Shown piece after piece: positions 30,641 through 40,592 of a stretch of DNA of 64,000 nucleotides (within the stretch, counting starts at the first letter, position 1; every line of letters begins with the position of its first letter). The DNA lies in contig CAMZMU010000041.1 in NCBI GenBank assembly GCA_947311845.1, forward strand, positions 112,714,203 to 112,778,202, given 5' to 3'. The translations under genes were made by a program, and so were the position numbers. A model generated the notes under the pieces. The model was not told the origin of the DNA, ran no database searches, and saw nothing but the letters and a program-made list of their open reading frames with translations. The stretch comes from Poa pratensis. Taxonomy: Eukaryota; Streptophyta; Magnoliopsida; Poales; Poaceae.

Positions 30641-32023
30641 CGATGATCCTTGGTGACACTAAATATTTCTATTTCCCTCTCGTAGCTCGCCTTCAGATTC
30701 GGAAATGCATGTCTTCAGTTTGTGTGGTGGTTCTCGATGTGTTCTAAGAAGAGGCTTCTTTGATGTCCGTCTGTGAGAAAGTCAGAGTTGATTGCTCTAG
30801 TGAAGTGATGATGATGATGATGACTTGTGTACAACCTTTAATTTGCAGAGCTCCTCTTCTTGACCATGTGCGTCATGTATCTGTTGTGCGTCATGGCTGC
30901 CAGTGTTGTGCCTTGGGTCTTGCTTCACAAGGCAGTGGACGGCTGTAATTAGGTTGCAGAGCAGCGCCCGATCCGCCCCGCTCCCTGTGCAAACTGAGAA
31001 TATTTAGTTCTAAGTAACATGTAGTGGGTTAATTAAATTTTTACTGCCATCCACTTTTGCGGGTTTATGCGGGACGCCGCTCTTTAACCCTATCTGTAAT
31101 GGTGGTTTATGCCCGCTTATTTAGACGTGTAATTAACATTCTTCTTAACTAATAGATTTGCCTCGTTTTGAAAAGGAACAAACATTAACAATAATGTGTG
31201 TGAGCCAACGTGATTAGATGGATGCACTGATGATAAACCCTATAAACGCTAGCTAGCTGACAAGTCCTTTGCTTGCTGCCATAGCTCACTGGCTAGCTGA
31301 TGAGATTTGGTCTCAAATTATTGGTCCAACTGAACAGGTTGAAATGTAGTTTATCGGGGAGGAATTTTTCTCATTTTACAACATATTTTGATGACACCGT
31401 CCTAGATACACCAATGAATTCAGTTTTATTCCTTACAACAGCACGATCAGCCCTTATAATTCGATTTCTGCGGATTAAGCATGTTTCGTTGTATTTGTTT
31501 CCATACAGTTCAGGTCTTAGTGACGCCGCGCCCAACACACCCATGCACGCACTCATAAGTCATAACACGATAATAATAAGACCCGGAAAATGGGTGATAA
31601 TAATCAAGGTAAGATGGCAACAAAGGGGTACAATTATAAGTGGACCATGACCTATTTTGTCCTTGTATTTCCATTACAAAAAAGGAAATATTCCTCTTGT
31701 CTAGAAGGGGTGGCATAGACGAAGACGCAAGCAACACCCTTTGGATCACCTTCCGGTACAAATCGGGCTCTGTATGAATATGCCTCTTGTCTAGAAGCAA
31801 CAATATGCCTCAACTTAATCCTCACACTACCCTGTGACAAGCGATGTCTCTTACAATATGGAACTTTTAGGCACGAGGGACATGCATGACAGCCCATTAG
31901 TTTTCTGCAAAAATGCTGCTCGTTCAATGCATTTAAGGACTGGCATATACATTTCGGTGAGCTCCTTTGGATAACTTTTTTGTAAGCGCAGGAATGGTAG
32001 TGAGGCATGCGGTTACACACGCA
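30641..32023. other. Intergenic between CACTA 1 and the MULE
   Basis: Only short frames with no recognisable domain occur. CCTCTTGTCTAGAAG is repeated near 31691 and 31781. A frame on the minus strand (about 32071-31652) with Cys/His residues (HACPSCLKVPYCKRH) drew attention but matches no family I can name. Confidence 0.5.
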
Positions 32024-32032
32024 TCCCAGATC

Positions 32033-32146
32033 GTGAAATTTGACAAAATTGACCCTTTGCCCAAACTTCATCCAAAAATAACCCTTTTTTCAAAAAAAAT
32101 CGAAATCTAACCATTTTGTGTGGCTCCCGTACCGGGGGCGCCACAC
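32033..32146 (+). repeat. Left TIR of the MULE
   Basis: It starts GTGAAATTTGACAAAATTGA and ends CGGGGGCGCCACAC. It includes AACTTCATCCAAAAATAACC, which is exactly mirrored at the other end. GTGTGGCGCC-type words at its inner edge continue to about 32260. Confidence 0.9.
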
Positions 32147-33005
32147 ATAAAGGAACCGCGCCCCCATCTGGGGCGCCACACATCTGCCAGCGTGGCAGAG
32201 CGGGCCCCTCCTTGGTTGTGTCGCGCCGGAGCTGGGGGCGCCACACATCGACTTTGACTCGCCAGCCCGGCTCGACCCGACCCGCGTCTCCTCACTCGTT
32301 TACTCACAGAGAAAAAGGAAAGGAAGAAGAACAAGGGCGGCGGCTGCGGTTCCTCCTCTCCCCCTCTCAAATCCACACCAAATCCGCACCGATCTGAAGG
32401 GATTTGGGCTCCCCGACGTTCCTCAAGGTAATCTCCTCCGTTCCCCTCAGTTTCATCCAATAGATGTTTCAGATTTGTCCAGTTTTTGCCACACTAGGTG
32501 AAATTTTAGTTCATCCTAGATTTCGAAATTAGTATGGCATGAGGCCCCTTTTTTGTGGTTCTTAGCATTTGTATAGCAGTTGTAATGGTTGTTAATCAAG
32601 TGGAGTGTTTATTTACATTTTTAAAATTAATTCGGTATAGATGTGTATATGAGAACCATGTGTATGTGAGGTGTATTTGTGGATGTAAAAGTGGTTACCT
32701 AGCTAGATATGTTTGTAAATTGTATATGTGTGGTGTATGTGTGGATGTGGTAGATGTCCTATATGATGTCAAAATGAATATTGAAAAAATTGAAAAGTGG
32801 TTACCATGTGAAATGAATATTGATTTTTAATTAATTCGGTATAGATGTGTGATATGATTTTTTGCATGGTCAAAGTGGTTACTCAATTTCTATATAATTT
32901 TTATATGTTGTGTATGTGTGGATGTGGTAGATGTCCTAATGAGGTTGAAATGAATATTGAAAAATTTATATCTCTTACTAGTGGTAGTTTTTTAAAATAT
33001 GTAGG

Positions 33006-35636
33006 ATGGAACTTATCGAAGAACAATATGATAAGCCGCACCGTGCTAGAAAGATTGCGGAGGGAAAGGTAATTTGTAATGTTTTGCATATTTTAGATGT
33101 TAGTTCATATTTCTATTCGGCATGGACATTGTTGTAACTTGTAATTATTTTTGTAGGTACTTGCCCCCCTTCGTCTTCGGTCTCACGAGGCCTCCTTGCA
33201 ATTTGATGAGAAGGGCAAGGCCATGCCGTACGACGAGAGGTACACCGAGTACATCGAGAAGCTTGGACTCCTTCCCTTCATCCAGCTCGTGTCTCGGTCC
33301 ACGCCAAATTTCAATCCTTCGGCCATCACTGCTCTTGTTGACCGTTGGAGGCCGGAGACACACAGCTTTCACCTCCCCACCGGGGAGATGACGGTGACTC
33401 TTCAGGATGTGTCGATGATCCTGGCACTACCCATCACGGGCAAACCTGTGTGTTTTAGCACCGCATCTGATGGGTGGCGCGAGAAGATGTTCAACCTTAT
33501 TGGTGCGGCTCCTCCAGAGAAGGATGACTCTAGCAAGGATAGACTCTCCGCCGGCGCCTCATTTGTTTGGATCCGGGAAAAATTTGCTAAGTGTCCTGAA
33601 GGGGCTGATAAAGTGGTCATTCAGAATCATGCACGCGCATACGTGTGGTACGTGATCACGAGAACTTTGTTTGCTGACAGTAGTGGGCGGACCGCTCCGT
33701 GGATGTGGCTGAAGGCGTTAACACGCTGGGAGAGTAAGCAAAGCTGGGGTACGGCTGCGCTTGCTTACTTGTACCGGCAGGTAAATATTTATCTTGCTTT
33801 GTTTCTTGTGTGTGCAAAAGTTATGAAATTCTAACATGTATACCTATATGTGCAGTTGGATGAATCGTGTCGTCGGTTCGTCGGTGAGGCCGGTATCGGT
33901 GGTCCAGTGATCCTACTTTCGGTTTGGATGTGGGAGCACTTCTCAGTTGGACGGCCGAAGGTTTTGCCATGGAAGCCTTGGAACGACCATGACCATCCCA
34001 AGAGGCTTCGGGAGGCTACATGGGCGTACAAGTGGGACAGGGTTGCGGAGTTCACCGGCGACCCGCAAAAGGAGTACTTGCGGTACATCAACGAGTTCGA
34101 CTCGCTGACCCCCCAGCAGGTAATAATTAGAGTGCTTTCGTTCAATCACTATCTATCTTAAATACCAACTGCACATGCTGAAATGAGTACTATGATATAG
34201 GTGACATGGCAGATTTATGGTGTCGGGGAGAGATTTGGTTGGAATCCGGAATTCCCCCTAAACCCGAAGTGTTTCGAGGAAGAATATCTTTGGATGATGC
34301 AGTGCCCATTGATATGCTTGTATGCCGTTGAGTTCCACCTACCACATCGTGTGATGAGCCAATTTGGGTTGTATCAAACTACACCGCCAAAGTGGATAAA
34401 CACGATGTTTTCGTTGCACGAGTGAGGCTCCAAATTTTGTCTTACCCAATCTTCTTATGTATTAGTATAGTTACTAATGTTTCATTTGTTGACCATGTAG
34501 ATTGGACCGGCGCCGGCAGAGGAAGATCACAAAATGGGATAAGCATCATAAGGATTACATCACTACATTCAATGCCGAGGTGAAAGAGGCAACGGACCGG
34601 AAGGTGTATATGCGGGATCGCCCCAAGTACCGTCAAGAGGCATTCGACACATATCTTGGTTGGTACCTTGCACGTACCCGTGTCCGTATATGCCCCCCGG
34701 CTTATGAGGAGCTCTTGGAGGACATGGACGATGATGCTATTGTTGAGCTCCGGTACAACAAGGCCGTAAGAGAAGGCAACCTGACTGATTTCGCTCCCGT
34801 GATGAACTTTATGGTAATTTTTGCCCAACTTATTTCATCTCATCATAATTAGAGGTTAGTTGTTGACATGTTTGTTTTCATAGCGCAATGAGATCGACCG
34901 GCAAGCGGTAGCAGCCGAGGAGGCAGCCATGTTACCTCGTGGCAAGAAGGGTGATGCTGCTATTAGGGAATTTGTGAAGGTAAGTTAGACGATCTCCGCT
35001 TCGTGCATATTTTGTTGTTCATTTCTACTAAGATATTGATTTTGCAATGTCATAGCGTTCCGCAACTCGGTTGCGCACTTTAGCGCATTTGCTTGGTTGT
35101 CGCGGCGATGATGCCTTGCCGACCCGCTCGAGGTCCCCTTCAACCCCTATCCGTGGTGATGCTTCTAGTTCGAACCCACATGAGCCCAATGATGAGGAGG
35201 TTGAGGTATGAATATGTTACATGCCGGTCACCCTAAAATGATTTCTTGAACCTCAACCAATCTACTAATTATTCCGCTTACGTTTTTTCATTTCTAGGGC
35301 AATTTTGATGATAATGTGAATGATGACATGACCCTGCAGGCATACCAGCGATCCTTCCACCTAAGATCCAAGAAGAAGGCTGCCAGGCGTTTCTCACCGG
35401 ACGACTACCTCTACAAGAAAAAGGGGCCTGCTGCGGATGAGGGTGACGACGATGACGAGTCCGAGGATGAGGACTCGGAAGATCACGTGTCGGAGGAAGA
35501 GGACTCGGAAGAGGACTCGGAAGATCCCGTGGCGGTGGAAGAACCGGTGAAGAAGCTGATACCTGTTAGGAATAGGAGGAAGAACGCGGATCCGGCGCCG
35601 ACTGAGCCTTTGAGGAGGCTAAGGAAAAGGAGTTAG
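33006..35636 (+). CDS. Plant mobile domain (PMD) protein carried by the MULE, 8 exons
   Basis: Spliced by GT-AG rules the exons are 33006-33068, 33157-33780, 33856-34119, 34201-34421, 34501-34813, 34884-34979, 35056-35205 and 35298-35636. They join in frame to 690 codons including the stop, with no internal stop. The protein opens with an EEQYDKPHRARK motif and VLAPLRLRSH. The PMD core has VDRWRPETHSFHLPTGEMTV, then TLQDVSMILALPITGKPV, and RAYVWYVITRTLF (roughly residues 25-420). The C-terminus is basic, then strongly acidic (DDDDESEDEDSED), then basic again. PMD proteins are found as host genes (MAIN/MAIL, needed for meristem integrity and silencing) and as genes carried by plant transposons. 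Its biochemical activity is not known to me. The neighbouring transposase points to a role in the element's own life cycle. Confidence 0.85.
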
Positions 35637-35780
35637 ACATGTCGTGAAACTTGTCGTGAACCATGTCGTGAAACATGTCGTAACCTTGTCGTTTCGTGAA
35701 CTTGTCGTTTCGTTGTGGACATTATCATGAACTTGTCGTTTCGTTGTGGACATTATCGTGAACTTGTTGAACTATAACTT
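35637..35780 (+). repeat. Short tandem repeats in the 3' region of the PMD gene
   Basis: CATGTCGTGAAAC-type words repeat just after the stop codon. Then a 45-bp unit containing GAACTTGTCGTTTCGTTGTG and GACATTATC occurs twice (about 35698-35787). It probably lies in the 3' UTR. No function is evident. Confidence 0.7.
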
Positions 35781-35929
35781 GTCGTGTTTGCTGATGTCGT
35801 TTTTGATATTTTGTTGTTCTGAATCAATGCTCTGTATAGATATTATGTCATGTTTACTGATACCTGTTGTTTTCAACTTTTATTATGTCTACTGATGTGC
35901 TAAGCAATGAAATCTGGAGCATTTTTACT

Positions 35930-36330
35930 GATCTCATTGTGCGGCGCCGGAGACGGGGCGTTGCACCCTGAGGTGTGGCGCCGCAGCTGGGGGCATCGCA
36001 CTTGTGCAGCGCCGGAGGTGGGGGCGTTGCACCCTGAGGTGTGGCGCCGCACGCTGGGGCGCGGCAAATAGACAGAGAGGTGGTAATGTTTGCAATTGTG
36101 GGGCGCCCCGCTGGGGGGAGTGGAGCTTAAAGGTGTGGCGCCCCGGCTCCGGCGTTGCACATGTGCGGCGCCCTAAGCTGGGGCGCCACACAAAGAGGTG
36201 TGGCGCCGGCCTCTCCGGCGCGGCAAATAGACAGAGAGGTGGTAATTTTTTGCAATTGTGTGGCGCCCCGCCGGGGGGAGTGGAGCTTAAAGGTGTGGCG
36301 CCCCCGGCTCCGGCGCGGCACAGTTTTTTC
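35930..36330. repeat. Cluster of GTGTGGCGCC words and a 180-bp duplication between the two MULE genes
   Basis: GTGTGGCGCC and close variants occur at least eight times in both orientations. A larger block containing GGCAAATAGACAGAGAGGTG and GGGGGGAGTGGAGCTTAAAG is present twice, near 36061 and 36223. The same word cluster lines the inner edges of both TIRs. The cluster falls exactly where the two genes converge. Confidence 0.8.
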
Positions 36331-36340
36331 TGCCGTGGCA

Positions 36341-36484
36341 CAGTTTTTCTGCCGCGGTTACGGGTTCAGTTTCCGTCGAGTTTCGTCAGGTTTCCGTCAA
36401 CGCGCGACACAGTTTCGTCAGTTTTTCTGCCGCGGTTACGGGTTCAGTTTCCGTCGAGTTTCGTCAGGTTTCCGTCAACGCGCA
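36341..36484. repeat. Tandem duplication (66-bp shared, 78-bp spacing) at the transposase 3' end
   Basis: CAGTTTTTCTGCCGCGGTTA starts at 36341 and again at 36419. Both copies run through TTTCCGTCAACGCGC. The last codons and stop of the transposase frame lie in the second copy, so the duplicated block now supplies the stop. Confidence 0.85.
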
Positions 36485-38688
36485 ACCCACTGGTATGTCA
36501 TCCATTTGTCAGCTTCAGGTGGATACTTGTACTTCTTCTTGTGCTTGTTCTTCCCTTCCATCTGCTCAAACGTTTGCTCACTATATTTTTGAAAATACTC
36601 ATTCAACTTGTCGAATGTGTATTGAACTATTGCTGTCACGGGCAACCCACGGACTCCTCTGAGCACATTGTTGAAACATTCTGCCATGTTGCTTGTCATG
36701 TCACCGTACCTCCTACCGTCTGTGTCAAATGCTCTAGTCCACTTGTGCCTCATAGACGCATGCCTATCTAGGAACTCTCGACCCCCCGGCGATGTGAGAG
36801 TTAGCAACCTGTTGTACAATCTCGCAAAATGCCGCTCGGTGAAAGCGAGACAACAATCTTTTAGATCATCAGATAGCTCCTTATTTCCGCATGCCCTATA
36901 GAAGCTGGACACAAAATGCCTCACGCACCATCGATGGTGCAAAGGAGCATGCCCGGGAATATCAATCTCCACCGCATTGAGTATGCCTTGGTGGCGGTCC
37001 GAGATGACACATACCTCTCTTTGAGGCTCAAATACCTTTGTTCTCACTAGACCCATGAACCACTCCCAGTTTTCCTGGTTCTCCGCCGTCACCAAAGCAA
37101 AAGCCAACGGCAACAACCGGTCGTTAGCATCATGAGCTACGGCAATCAAAAGTGTGCCCCTGTACTGGCCTGTCAAGAATGTGCCATCCACGGAGACAAC
37201 CGGTCTACAATGCTTGAATGCCCTTATGCATTGCCCGAAAGCCCAAAATGCACGTCCAAAGACACGGACGGTTGCACCGTTGTAATCCCTAGTCTTTTGG
37301 CCAAAGGGCTCCACACACGTAACCATGTCCGGATTTGTAGCAGCCATAGCTCCCAACAATCTAGGAAGTCGGTTGTATGCTTCCTCCCAGTCACCATACA
37401 ACATCTTGAATGCGGCTTGCTTGGCCCTCCATGCCTTCCCATACTTCACCGAGTAACCAAACATGTCTTTCACCGTGTCCATGATAGCCCTCACCGAAAA
37501 AGTGGGGAATGCCTCTATGGAATTGGAAAGTCTATAGCCGATGAAATCGGAGGTTAGTTGCCGATGAATGTCCTTCGCATCCTTGTCATCATCATCATCA
37601 TTGCCACTACACATGTGAGTTGACACACATTTTTTTAGAACCCATTGAGAGGTTCCCTTGATAGGTCTTGCACGCACAATCCACGGGCACCCATTATGCG
37701 CGTCATCACACTTAACCGTGTAACGCTTCTTGACATCCGAGTGAACCACTTTGTATGGTCTAAAGTACTTAACCGCATACTCCTTGAGCCATGTCTTCAA
37801 TTCCAACAAGCTTTCAAACTTCACTCCCTCAGCAATTCCATAGTTTTTGGGATTACGATCCTTCTTCGAAGTTGGCCTTGGTTCAAGAATTTTACTCGTG
37901 CCACCATCAACCACGGCTTTATCGGCGAGACTAAGATCACGGAACAATGGTGTTCGATGATCCCGGCCCACTACCTTCTTGAATATTTCTGCTTCTTTAG
38001 CAGTGAACCCATCTTCATCAACATCTTCTTCGGGACCGTCGTCATCCGAGTCCGATGCATAGCATCGGTTATAAGGGATGTCATGGTCCATGTCCTCATG
38101 CCTACAATTTGTCTCCACATCACCAATATCATTTTTATGAAGCTCAAACTCCGATGCGTCGCTCTCCTCCTCCGACTCTTCATATTGGTCACTTTGAATT
38201 GGGCTTGAAGGTTGGCTCCTTTCGTGTTCGGTCATTGTTGGTTGGCTAAAATCATGTTGAGTCATTGGAGGTGGACTCGACGTTGGATAGTACACTTCAT
38301 GCGCATGAGGTGGCTCGTTTTGAACCGGCCTCCTAACGTCATGTTCGGAGGCACACCGGTTTAGGTCAAACGTCTTCGTGGCAAACAACTCAAGAGCCTT
38401 GTCTTGAGATGCCGCCACCGTCTCCTTATATGCACTCCAACACAACTCGGAGTTGAGAGGCATAATCTTCCAACGAATATGCATTCCGAACCCAACATTA
38501 TGCCTTCCCTCCAAAGAAAGAACATCATTTGGATCCGTCCAATTCAATGCAATCCGCACTCTCTCCACAACCTCGGCATAGCTAGGACTATGGCCAAACA
38601 CCACCACTTTCTCCTCCAAGTCATGCTCCACATTGCCTTTCAAAAAGGCCTCCTTGTCCACATGATGAACACTAACCATTTTGTCCAT
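36475..38688 (-). CDS. MULE transposase, 737 aa, lacking the usual C-terminal SWIM zinc finger
   Basis: The ATG at 38688 opens one uninterrupted frame. Residues 1-110 form an N-terminal region common in MuDR-type proteins (VDKEAFLKGNVEHDLEEKVV). Residues 165-230 are acidic. A MuDR DNA-binding zinc domain spans about 288-362, with C327, C334, H358 and C360. The DDE core has D501 in VVSVDGTFLTG, D564 in CVISDRHQG and E670 in NMAECFNN. MULE transposases usually continue into a SWIM finger (CxC...CxH). Here the frame stops seven residues after KWMTYQW inside a duplicated block and no SWIM motif follows. It is therefore either C-terminally truncated or missing a last exon. The gene is convergent with the PMD gene. 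Confidence 0.85.
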   Translation of the reverse strand: MDKMVSVHHVDKEAFLKGNVEHDLEEKVVVFGHSPSYAEVVERVRIALNWTDPNDVLSLEGRHNVGFGMHIRWKIMPLNSELCWSAYKETVAASQDKALELFATKTFDLNRCASEHDVRRPVQNEPPHAHEVYYPTSSPPPMTQHDFSQPTMTEHERSQPSSPIQSDQYEESEEESDASEFELHKNDIGDVETNCRHEDMDHDIPYNRCYASDSDDDGPEEDVDEDGFTAKEAEIFKKVVGRDHRTPLFRDLSLADKAVVDGGTSKILEPRPTSKKDRNPKNYGIAEGVKFESLLELKTWLKEYAVKYFRPYKVVHSDVKKRYTVKCDDAHNGCPWIVRARPIKGTSQWVLKKCVSTHMCSGNDDDDDKDAKDIHRQLTSDFIGYRLSNSIEAFPTFSVRAIMDTVKDMFGYSVKYGKAWRAKQAAFKMLYGDWEEAYNRLPRLLGAMAATNPDMVTCVEPFGQKTRDYNGATVRVFGRAFWAFGQCIRAFKHCRPVVSVDGTFLTGQYRGTLLIAVAHDANDRLLPLAFALVTAENQENWEWFMGLVRTKVFEPQREVCVISDRHQGILNAVEIDIPGHAPLHHRWCVRHFVSSFYRACGNKELSDDLKDCCLAFTERHFARLYNRLLTLTSPGGREFLDRHASMRHKWTRAFDTDGRRYGDMTSNMAECFNNVLRGVRGLPVTAIVQYTFDKLNEYFQKYSEQTFEQMEGKNKHKKKYKYPPEADKWMTYQWVAR

Positions 38689-39353
38689 CTAAAAAAATTT
38701 ACAACAAACCGGATGCATCAAATGATTGATACATTGCACTAAGCTATGCATTTAAAACAAAATCAATTTACTTATCTTAATTTTAAATCAATTCATTATG
38801 CACTAACCCTAACTAAATCTAGCTCACTAACTACATCTAACAAAAACCCTAACCCTAACCTACAATCAAGAGCCCAACACTTCATATCCATCATACCCAC
38901 ACACATTGACCAATATTATCAACAAAATAACCACAAATTTGTCCTCATACTCAAATTCTAGGGTTTTCAAGATCTACACAATGTCTCCAAATTGGAAGAT
39001 TTCTATTGGACAAAAAGAAGGAGGATGAGGGAGAGTACCTTCTTGCACGTAGGAGAGCCGGAATCCACGGAAAAATCACACCTAAAAGGATGGATTTGAG
39101 GGGGGGTGTGTTGGGGTGTGTTGGGGGGAGTGTTCTTCCTTGCTTTTGTGAGAGAAGAGAGTGAGGGAGAAGAAAAAGGTGGTGGGGCACGGGCTGGGGC
39201 TGGTTACTTTTACAGAAAGTGTGGCGCCCCAGACACCGGCGCCACACATGAAGGTGTGGCGCCCCAGTGCCGGCGCTACTTAACCAGGGCTGGGGCCCGC
39301 CTTGCCACGCTGGCAAATGTGTGGCGCCCCAGGTGGGGGAGTTGCACCATCAC
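38689..39353. other. MULE right arm: upstream region of the transposase gene
   Basis: This region should hold the transposase promoter. It is AT-rich to 38960, with a short AACCCTAACCCTAACC stretch near 38857, then grades into the GTGTGGCGCC-rich subterminal part. I see no further gene. Confidence 0.5.
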
Positions 39354-39467
39354 GTGTGGCGCCCCCGATACGGGAGCCACACAAAAGGGTTAGATTTCGA
39401 TTTTTTTTGAAAAAAGGGTTATTTTTGGATGAAGTTTGGGCAAAGGGTTAATTTTGTCAAATTTATC
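39354..39467 (-). repeat. Right TIR of the MULE
   Basis: This is the inverse complement of the left TIR, reading GATAAATTTGACAAAATTAA on the minus strand. More GTGTGGCGCC words lie just inside it (39219-39320). Confidence 0.9.
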
Positions 39468-39476
39468 TCCCAGATC

Positions 39477-40043
39477 TGCCGTGTCCTAGGGAGATCCGTT
39501 TTGGATGTTGAAATTGAATTGGGTCAACTGAATTAGGTATCCGATTTATTTGCGATGTGATTCTATTTCTTTTATTTGGATGGTTAAGGAAGTTGCAGGA
39601 TAGAGTTAAGAGCAGAATCAACTCCACAAAATAATTTGAAAACATTTTTTCCTTTTTTTCTTTTGCACCAGGGATGTTCAGGCGAAGTGTTTTGTTTTTC
39701 CGTTATGTTTCTGATAGTGAAACCTGATCTTTTCAAGGTCTTATGGAGGGAAAAAAATGGTCCAAATCCCCTTCCTGCTTCCGCAGGCGAAGTGCCTCTC
39801 CCTAACCTCTTGTTCTTCACATACCTAGATTTCACTTTGAGCCATGTATGGTACTCAGTGGAAAATCATGATGTGATTTGAATTTGTGTAGGAGCTTCTG
39901 TTTTTTTGAAATGAGGCAGAAACTTTGCCTTTATATTGATACAGAAGGAGAAAACATAGCACGACCAAGGCCATCCAAAAAAATAAAAAAGCTCAGGACA
40001 TATTAGCTGTAATTTCTGCCAAATGTTTAGCACCCGCAAGAAT
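39477..40043. other. Spacer with a LINE tail
   Basis: Mostly featureless. On the minus strand 40020-39902 reads TATCAATATAAAGGCAAAGT then CTGCCTCATTTCAAAAAAAC. That is the 3' tail style of plant LINEs, so a 5'-truncated LINE copy lies here, directly beside the second CACTA element. Confidence 0.5.
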
Positions 40044-40292
40044 CACTAGTAGAAAAAGGACCTTTCGTCCGGAGTCCTGTTTGCCATTAGCCCCGGTTCA
40101 GGCAAAAACCGGGACCAGTGCCTGGCACTGGTCCCGGTTCGATTTGCCAGGGCCCCGTGGGGCATTGGTCCCGGTTCGGTTGGGGGCATTGGTCCCGGTT
40201 CTTTGCAAGAACCGGGACCAAAGCTCCAGAGCCAGCCACGTGGCGTGGCGCGGAGCTTTGGTCCCGGTTCTTACCAAGAACCGGGACCAATA
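40044..40292. repeat. Left subterminal array of CACTA 2
   Basis: GGTCCCGGTTC and its complement GAACCGGGACC alternate at least eight times, giving stem-forming pairs. This motif family is different from the TTTGCCGTG family of CACTA 1, so the two elements belong to different CACTA groups. Confidence 0.85.
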
Positions 40293-40592
40293 CCTCCCCT
40301 GCCTATATATAACCCCCACCCCCCCTCTTCTCTCCTCTGTTTTTTTTCTGGTTGGATTGGTGGGAAGTGGGTGCTAGTTTTTTCTTTGCCACGCACAAGA
40401 TGTGTTCGGTGAAATGCCCGAGCCACACTTAAGTTCGCATAAGATGATATCCTCGGCCGAGGTTAGCAACTATATCCTTTTCATCTGTAATTGATACAGA
40501 AATATTGCACGTGTCGATGTACGGTGGTCATTTCACTATTCAAGATGTTATTGTAATGGTATTTGATAAACTTAATTATATATATGATGCAG

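Larger units (their letters stand above)
32033..39467. mobile_element. Mutator-like element (MULE) with transposase and plant mobile domain gene
   Basis: Terminal inverted repeats of 114 bp (32033-32146 and 39354-39467) differ at only about five positions. The 9-bp duplication TCCCAGATC lies at 32024-32032 and 39468-39476. Long TIRs plus a 9-bp TSD are diagnostic of MULEs. The 7435-bp body carries two convergent genes: a PMD gene on plus (33006-35636) and a MULE transposase on minus (36475-38688). Few TIR differences and open frames suggest recent activity. Confidence 0.93.

Noticed and set aside
31652..32071. Minus-strand frame with Cys/His residues that recalls a zinc-binding protein
   Set aside because: No family pattern could be matched, the frame begins without a supported start, and the sequence around it has repeated short words.
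38855..38870. AACCCTAACCCTAACC as a telomere or interstitial telomeric repeat
   Set aside because: Only about two and a half units, and not the plant CCCTAAA form. It is ordinary low-complexity sequence in the transposase upstream region.
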